Shown in pieces: positions 57,346 through 64,000 of a stretch of DNA of 64,000 bases (position 1 is the first letter of the stretch; each line of letters opens with the position of its first letter). The notes under the pieces were generated by a model. That model ran no database searches and was not told the origin of the DNA. It was given only the letters and a program-made list of their open reading frames with translations. The translations under genes and the position numbers were made by a program. The DNA comes from Diplolepis rosae (lineage: Eukaryota > Arthropoda > Insecta > Hymenoptera > Diplolepididae): contig JAPYXD010000701.1 in NCBI GenBank assembly GCA_030998225.1, forward strand, positions 13,438,501-13,502,500, read 5' to 3'.

Positions 57346-58098
57346 ATTCTGAAATTTGTTGTTCACACGTTAAATGCCTACCCAAGTTGAAATCTCGGAG
57401 CAAGTTTTACATTTTTAGATACTGCTTACCCCCTTCTTGGTATCATTCACCCTTGCTTTGATACTTCTCGAGATATTTAGAACTTGAATTAATGCTTATT
57501 TGCTGCTTCTCAAAACTAAAACCTGATTTAGACCTTATGTTTCGAATATTGAAAAGCTTTTAGACCTGATTTCAATCTTTATTGCCAACATTGCTATTAT
57601 TCTTAGTTTTTATTTGTAATTGAACTGTTATTTAAATAATTTTAAAGCTAAAAATTGAGGATGTTCACCTGTTATCTGCACCTTAAATTCAAGTGTTTAA
57701 AAATCGAAGAAAATACTCTCCTTGACAATAAATTATCACCAATTTTAGAAGGGTACTCAAAGCTCAAACTCCAAGATTCAGAAAAAATATTTCAGATTGA
57801 AGTTTTATATTTAACCATATTCATTTGTACTTTGATCTTTCTACTTTCATCTTAGATAAAAGTTGCAATTCTCAATCTTAATAATCTAGGTCTGATTATA
57901 TTTCTTTCAAGATTCTCTATAACGTTTCCTGATTAGGTTTTATTAAATTCCGAATTACTTTATACAAATTTTATCCTCACAAAAATCTTTCTAAAATTAA
58001 TGAATTGAAATTTAAAAACACGAATAAACCAAAAAAGTTGTGGAAAATATATTCAGCAATAAAATCACCAGGATTAACATCTTTTACCGAAAATGGCG
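57346..58098. other. AT-rich, nothing recognised
   Basis: Only short frames without motifs are present. Confidence 0.35.
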
Positions 58099-59536
58099 CC
58101 CAAGTAGGGTTATCTGACACTGACGATCGGAACGACATCGTTCCAATGTCGGTTTTCCAGTACTGGATTCCGACACTGGACCGACATCGTTTATACAACC
58201 GGAACGACATCGTTCCTATGTAGGGTCCTCAGTACCGGATTTCAGACATGAAACCGGTTTCGATTCAGTAGTGGAATAATGTCGGCAATCCAGTACTGAA
58301 ATGCTGACCTGAAACCGGTGTTGATTCAGTAGCGGAATGATGTCGGCAACCCAGTACTGGATTGCAGACTTAAAACCATTGTTGAATCGACACAGGATTC
58401 AAATTTTTATTGAAGATGTATAAATAAAGATGAGTAAGGCCCAAATTCCTTAAGTATCAATGGATTTCTTATAATCACTGTTGCAAATTTTATTTTGTAA
58501 AGTTTATTATAATTATTTCCAATCGAAAATAATGAATTTAATCATGCAATTTTATTGAATTTGGTAATTGGATAAGTTATTCATAAAAATAGTTCCATTA
58601 AAAATTCATATGATTTTTTTAGACTTTTTTGATTTGTACTAAAATTCTAGTTAATTTTAATTAATTAAAATATATAATTAATCAATTTTAATTAATTTAT
58701 AATAATAATAATTGGAAACAATCACGCGAGTACACCAGGAAGCATCGTATCTTAAAAAGACATTTAGTGAGAGACAAAATAATTGAAAGTGAGTGTGCAT
58801 TGAAAGGACAAAAGACTCAAGAATTAAATAGTTGTTTTGAAAGTGAAATTTTATCTGCACTCTTGGCTCCTGAACTGCAACTTCAATTTTCAGCTTGCGG
58901 AAAACAAGTTCGAGGCTGCAAAAAAGATTCATTCAAGGAAACAGCATCATTTGAATGCCTGGAAGATATATTTTAGAACATTTTATTTATTTATTGATAC
59001 TTGGTAAAGTGTGTTTTGATTCTTCAATGAAATATTATAAATTAATTTTTTATTTTTCTGTCCACAGCTATATTGATTGAGAATCACGACGTGCAAACGT
59101 CAGAAATAATCTCAAAAATGATTAGGTGGTTTACGGGAGCCTACGACCGAGCGGGAGGCTGCAGACGCAATATGAGTAAGGAGGGATGAAGCGAAATTGA
59201 AAATGGAAAAATTAGTTTGTTTTTATATTTATTAGTATTGATTATAAGATTAGAAATTCGATTTAAATAAATATTATGAAAACTAAATTATTGTTTATAT
59301 TTATTATATTTAAAATTCCGATACCAAATAAGTGTTGCCCTTTGATAATGGACCGATATTGAAATTCAGTATCCGAACGATGTCGGAACGATGTTGGAAT
59401 CCAGTACCGAATCAGTGTTACATTTCGACATTCATCCGACACCAATCCAGTGTCAGAAACCGATGTCGTTCTGACACTGGAATGTCGGCTGCCGACATTG
59501 GAACGACATTGTTCCAATACTGGAACCCCACTTGGG
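58099..59536. mobile_element. CCCAAGT-ended element with CGACAT/GGAACGAC motif arrays
   Basis: CCCAAGTAGGGTTATCTGAC and the inverse right end CCCAAGTGGGGTTCCAGTAT pair. About 300 bp at the left and 200 bp at the right are GC-richer arrays of GGAACGACATCGTTCC, CCAGTACTGGA and GACACTGG-type words in inverted orientation. The AT-rich middle contains two weak exon-like pieces (58767-58976 and 59068-59189). The CCCAAGT terminus is the same as in the 49077 element although the internal words differ. Confidence 0.75.
59068..59189 (+). other. Candidate 3' exon within the CCCAAGT element
   Basis: A pyrimidine tract TTTTTATTTTTCTGTCCACAG ends at 59067, a strong splice acceptor. It is followed by 39 codons (ILIENHDVQTSEIISK .. 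WFTGAYDRAGGCRRNM) to a TGA. The open frame at 58767-58976 upstream stops before any donor, and the best donor (TTG|GTAAAG near 59003) lies after that stop, so a joined reading is not supported as it stands. Product unknown; possibly a decayed gene of the element. Confidence 0.25.
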
Positions 59537-59539
59537 GGA

Positions 59540-60554
59540 AGCAAAATGACAAAAAAAAAATGTTTCTCGAAATTAATATTCCTTACAAAACCTATATTTC
59601 TATAATTCAAAGAAACCGTTGATTTCTTGATGTCCACCTTTAATACTTTTTGGTAATTAAATAGAATTGAGATGAAAGTGTGTTTAGCATTTCCACAGAG
59701 CATACAAAATTTCTATCTGACAGTTTCGTTGGAAAAAATATCCTTTTAGAGTAAAAACCCCCCTTAACTACAATAATGTGAAGCAACGCAGCCAGAGGCT
59801 ATTATGTATAAAGCTCGTCAAGTTTAGAATGGAACAGGAAGTACAGAGGTATTTAATCTGCTTGTAAGTGTACAATATACATATCTAGAATAAAATACTA
59901 ACATTCCTACTTAAAATCAAAGGCTGAAGTTAAAGAGCTAAAATCCTAATTAGCAGCTTACTTTATCCATTGAGGCCAGCTTAATTAAAAGTTTTACGAG
60001 GATCATAATTAGATAAACTCACTCAATGAATCTTTCCCTAATTTTTATTGTTACCATTTTTTCTCTGTTATAAATATATATCTTGCACTATGATCTTATT
60101 TAATTAAAATACCTTCTTAAGGGATAGAATTTAATATGAGTCTTTTTCATTTCTAGGGGCTCAAGGGTCGTTTACTGAAACAATTAAAACTGTGTTTTAA
60201 AGAATGCTATTGTATAGAAGAGATGAAACTTGGCGTGATATTTGCATTAGGTAGAAACGTTTAACCCAGAGAGAACAGTCAGATTATTCGTGCTTATCTT
60301 TGCAAGTACCGACAGTTGCCAAACAAAGGCTTGCTAGTGGCACTTGGCGACAATACGCGATACTCCCAACCGAGGGTCAGGATGGACATTTGAATTTCGA
60401 GAGCTTTGCCTAATTTGCAAGTTTGCAAGCTGGAACGATTAACTGTTCAGCTGGGAGATTGCGAAGGTACGACAAAGTTTAACGCACTTATAGCCTAAAC
60501 CTTATGTTTGTTTAAATAGTTGTTTGGATTCTTGTTTTCAAATATCGATATAAG
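59540..60554. other. Unassigned
   Basis: No gene or repeat was recognised. The GC-balanced patch at 60240-60480 has no long frame. Confidence 0.35.
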
Positions 60555-60661
60555 GTAAAAGCACCAATAGCCGGACGTCTAAGGAAATGTCATTCAATTT
60601 TTTGTAGTAATCGTTCTAAATGTGATGCGGAATCAAGAATTGTCGCGATTATTTTGATGTA

Positions 60662-61927
60662 CAGTCTGTTCAACAAGGGCGAGTCCTCGATTTTTCGAAC
60701 ACTATTAGAGATTTTAAAACGTTTTTTTTTTTTAATAAAAGTAATCTTGAAGGACTACGGCGCTACTACCCAATAGATAGTCTAGTCCCCATCGTTGTCC
60801 AGAATGGCCTGGCACCTTTTCGGCATGCTTTCCACTAATTTTTCAGCGTAGGCCGTTAGTAATTCTTGCCATTTCTTCCTGATTTTTTGCGAGAGCTGTT
60901 TCAGGGTTAACACACGTTTTCCCGCAAGCTTCCTCTTTAAAATACTCCAGACATTTTCGATTGGATTCGCATCGGGGGACTGTGATGGCCAGTCCAAAGT
61001 TGTGATGCCATTTTCTGTTTTCCAGGCGGTGCAGAGACGGCTTCGATGTTTCGGGTCGTTATTTTCATGTAAGATCCAATCGGCCGTATCGGCTGCAAAC
61101 ATCTTTGTAGCAGATCTTAGAAGACCACGTTCATATATTTGGAGCATTTTCTGAGCATTCAAGTTCTCGGTGAAGAGCTCTAAACACCCAAAACAGCGCT
61201 GTGTGAAGCATCGACAAACATGGACCTTTCCGGGGTGTTTAACGGTTCGCTGAAGTAATCTACTGCCAACGGTAGACCAGGCTTACTTTATGGGAACCCA
61301 TGACCAGAACGACGCTTCAGCAGAAAAAATGACATTCGACCAGTCACGGTCGAGATTTTCAGCAGCCCATGCCTTTCGTTTTTCCATATGGGTTTTTGAA
61401 AGCAGGGGTTTTTGCCTCGTGCTACGGTATTTTATATTCGATTCAGCCAGACGCTGTCGAATGGTGTTTATACTAATGATGACTCTCTTTTCGGCTAGAA
61501 TAGCCTTGGCCTCTCGTAACCGTAGAGTGGGGAGACGCTCGAACAGCTTTATGATCGCTTTATCCTGCTTGCTCGTTGTTGCTCGCGATTTGCCTCTTTC
61601 AGGCAGATCGTCGACTGTTTTATTGGCTTTATAACGCTCAACCCACTTCTTCACGAACGATTTCGACATTTTGATATATTTAGCAGCGGCTGTATAGGAC
61701 ATAAGTAGTCCCTTTGGATGGGTACACAAGAAGATCGCTTCAAAACGTTTCGCGTACACAGAACTCATTATGACTCACGTCTGCCCTCTCGGATGATTCG
61801 AGCGCTACTGAATCGCCTTGGTAATTGCGCCGTAGTCCTTTGAATGTACTTTCATTAAAAAAAAAAAAGTTTAAAAATCTCTAATAGTTTTCGAAAAATC
61901 GAGAACTCACTCTTGTTGAACAGACTG
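60662..61927 (-). mobile_element. Tc1-like element, 1,266 bp, almost full length
   Basis: CAGTCTGTTCAACAAGGGCG pairs with the inverse right end CAGTCTGTTCAACAAGAGTG. Similarity continues over about 110 bp to GGACTACGGCGC. TA duplications lie at 60660-60661 and 61928-61929. One minus-strand gene fills the interior. Confidence 0.95.
60782..61768 (-). pseudogene. Tc1-like transposase, full length but inactivated
   Basis: Starting at 61768 (MSSVYAKRFEAIFLC..), the frame runs 328 codons to the stop at 60782 with a single internal TAA (61283-61285, after SFWSWVPIK). Domains in order: HTH (SYTAAAKYIKMSKSFVKKWV), a second binding segment (TIRQRLAESNIKYRST), and the catalytic core. The first catalytic position reads FSAEASFW, so the usual Asp of SDEASF is Ala. 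The second reads HENNDPKHRS, Asn where Tc1 proteins have the Asp of DNDPKH. The Glu in SPDANPIENVW is present. Length and frame are as in active relatives, so decay is slight but decisive: two catalytic changes plus one stop. The long TIRs suggest a Tc1 subgroup other than the 15830 element. Confidence 0.93.
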
Positions 61928-62110
61928 TATGTGTCTTCCCTACTATAACAAAAAGTTCAGAGTTGTGTTAAATCTGAATAATCTATTTTAATAATTCTCT
62001 TCATTAAATAATGCTCTGGAGCCAATTGTCGGACGGGAAAAGTGAATTGATACAATAGCCGGACAGCGCAGCGCTGCACCAATACTCGGACAAGAGAATA
62101 TTATAATTTG

Positions 62111-62455
62111 ATTGATATGGATTTGATATTTTTTAAGCATAATAAACACTGGGACATATTAACGGAAACATTTTTTAGGCCTGCGCTTATAAAAAAAAAA
62201 TATTGAAAAGATTTGACAAATATTTATTTTGCCAATTTTTTTCTATGAACTTTGCTTTACATTTACATAATAAAATATTTATTTGACACTTCTGCTTCTT
62301 CGTTTTTTTTTGCTGGTTTTTTGTTTTATTCTTCTTTCTTTCTTTTCAAACATTATTTCTTTAAAAAATTATTCATTATTAATCATAGTTTATCATTATT
62401 ATTGAAAATTTCACTCTGAAATCCATATTTTCATTGTTCTCAATGTAAAATTCAA
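62111..62455. other. AT-rich, nothing recognised
   Basis: Only homopolymer-rich sequence is present. Confidence 0.35.
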
Positions 62456-63415
62456 TTCAGACCGGTTTAATCCGACGCATCACTTTGCATGAATCCGAAC
62501 CAAGTTTTTCATCCGAAATTGGAATAATTCTCATTGATGCCTCGAATTGAACCTGAAGGGGGTCGCCTTATGAAACGCCCGGAAAAAAGGTTCTTTTTAA
62601 TGATTTTCGTTTGTCAAGAAAAAAACGATATGCATCCATGATATTTTACATTTATTTTAAGCTACTTCTGAACAACATTGCAAAAAAAAACCAAGTCAAA
62701 ATTTTCCAAAATGGCGGCGTTATTCATGGCGGACTGGGATGCCTCGCGACTGGAGTAGTTGTACGGCGTGCAGGATAGCGACCGTAATTTTTGTCTGAAA
62801 TCAATGAAATTCTTTTTTTTTATTCAGTACCCTTGTTTTTTCTATATCAACCACTAAAAAGTCGAAGACAATACAAAATTCACTATTTTGTTCTGTTAGA
62901 ATCAAAATTTACGATTTTCCGCAGTGAAATTTGTTAATATTGTTGCATAAAAAGTGTGAAAAATTGATAAAATTAACTCCCGGTCGATACAACAAGCCCT
63001 CCGTTTTCTAAAAAAAAATCGATTTATAAACGATTTGTATCGGTGCAGATGCAAATGGTTCATTCGGATTGGTTGGAAATGATTCGGAAACGGATTCCGA
63101 AATGGCTCGCATTCGGTCGGATTAAATTCTCTTTCGAAATATTCACCAGGATAGACAATCTGACTTCCCTGGCGAAAGTTTCTGATTCGAATTCCATCCA
63201 AGCAAATCAGAGTTATTTCGAACCATCCCCAAGCAATCCGAAAAAAGTTTTGAGTCTCCTCCGATGCAGATTGGTTAAAAATCAATTTGACTCAATTCGA
63301 TTTATTGCGGTTCAATCCTAGACATGAATCCGAACAAAGTATCCAATGTGAAGTCTGAATGATTCGAATTGATGCCTCGGATCGAACCGCAATTAATTGG
63401 ATTGATTTTTAAACA
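62456..63415. repeat. ATTCGGAT/ATCCGAAT motif-rich repeat
   Basis: The block 'CATGAATCCGAACCAAG..GATTGATGCCTCGAATTGAACC' (62488-62560) recurs as 'CATGAATCCGAACAAAG..TTGATGCCTCGGATCGAACC' (63323-63390) in the same orientation. Between them, 63050-63300 holds many GATTCGGA / TCCGAAAT words in both orientations. The frames on both strands here are motif artefacts. It is probably another non-autonomous element with internal short-motif expansion; the ends are not resolved. Confidence 0.5.
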
Positions 63416-64000
63416 ATTTTTATCTAACCAAATCAAAAACGTTTTTTCGATTAATTCTTTTTAAAACAAATTGTTTTAAAATAATTTTTTACGACTATAT
63501 GTTTATGTCAAAATTCATTGTTAAAGTCACTGCCTCAATTCTCTATTAGTTTAGTCGTGGGCTTAATTGAGTTAAACTTTGCTGAGGTGCTATTGGTTGA
63601 AAATATGCTTTGAAGAGGGAGGATTCATTGAAATAACAAGCAGAAATAAAACAAAAATTAATTTCAATGCATTTTCAGAGAGGCAGTAATAGATTTTTTA
63701 TAAAAATTTAGTTTGCGTGAAAATGTTTTGCTTAATAATATATATAGTTATTTAAAATTTATTATTTCTTCTTTAGCCTTTTAAAAAAATCCTGATAAAC
63801 GTTTTTTTCGCTCTGGAACTATATTTTTTTAAAGAAATGTATTACTGTTTCTTCCAAAATAAATGAAAATTAATTTTGGTTTTATTTTTATTAGTTTTAA
63901 AAAACGTTCTAAACTTTGAGGTTATGTCAATGGGTCGTTCTTTCTTAAGAGGTCTTGATGGTTATGAAAACATAATTTTATTAATGACAGAATTTAGTAA
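63416..64000. other. AT-rich, nothing recognised
   Basis: No feature could be supported up to the window end. Confidence 0.35.

Larger units (their letters stand above)
60555..62110. repeat. 'CACCAATAGCCGGAC' repeat, split by a Tc1-like element
   Basis: AGCACCAATAGCCGGACG at about 60561 lies left of the Tc1-like element. To its right the related words GAGCCAATTGTCGGACGG (62018), ACAATAGCCGGACAG (62052) and CACCAATACTCGGACA (62078) recur. The Tc1-like element appears to have inserted into this motif-repeat sequence. The outer limits are approximate. Confidence 0.5.

Overview
The window looks like non-coding DNA of an AT-rich eukaryote, most likely an insect or another arthropod. I could not identify any intact host gene in 64 kb. 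There is no rRNA, no convincing functional tRNA, no operon and no CRISPR. What can be recognised is almost entirely Class II (DNA) transposon material: Tc1, mariner, Tc3-like, piggyBac-like, hAT-like and pogo-like ends, many terminal-inverted-repeat (TIR) MITEs and foldbacks, and one dominant dispersed repeat, called R1 here. I saw no reverse transcriptase, LTR pair or poly-A LINE tail. The taxon is inferred from the mix of transposase families and base composition, not proven.

Layout. 0-12 kb: duplicated AT-rich repeats, R1 copies (2.4-4.9, 6.5-7.9, 9.6-10.5 and 10.9-11.6 kb) and a hAT-like remnant inside R1. 12.4-18.5 kb: a MITE, an 873-bp palindromic element, and directly beside it a dead Tc1 element carrying a dead mariner with intact TA duplications. 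20-30 kb: small TA-flanked MITEs, R1, a 1.29-kb near-perfect palindrome and foldbacks, one made of tRNA-like halves. 30.5-34.3 kb: a TTAA-flanked piggyBac-like element that holds a second element made of GATA-type purine/pyrimidine arrays. 34.4-40.6 kb: a full R1, 2.8 kb of featureless AT-rich DNA, then inverted R1 pieces. 40.6-43.6 kb: a mariner split by a Tc3-like element, itself filled with a tRNA-like sequence and a MITE fragment. 43.7-48 kb: TTAA-MITEs, a pogo-like MITE and R1. 48.1-51.7 kb: a TIR element abutting a three-level nest of elements. 53-57.3 kb: R1 interrupted by a TTAA-MITE, with piggyBac and mariner ends. 58-59.5 kb: a CCCAAGT-ended element. 60.6-61.9 kb: a nearly full-length Tc1-like element. 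62.4-63.4 kb: ATTCGGAT-motif repeats.

All recognised transposases carry stops, frameshifts, deletions or missing catalytic residues, so nothing here appears able to move by itself. The short elements would depend on transposases encoded elsewhere. The most unusual signals are: (i) the R1 family, which joins a GC-rich multi-hairpin block, units of about 150 bp in tandem and a terminal hairpin; (ii) three elements with CCC-type ends whose interiors are arrays of short motifs; (iii) a natural empty-site/filled-site pair proving TTAA insertion of a 665-bp palindrome; and (iv) the deep nesting, which gives a readable order of insertions.
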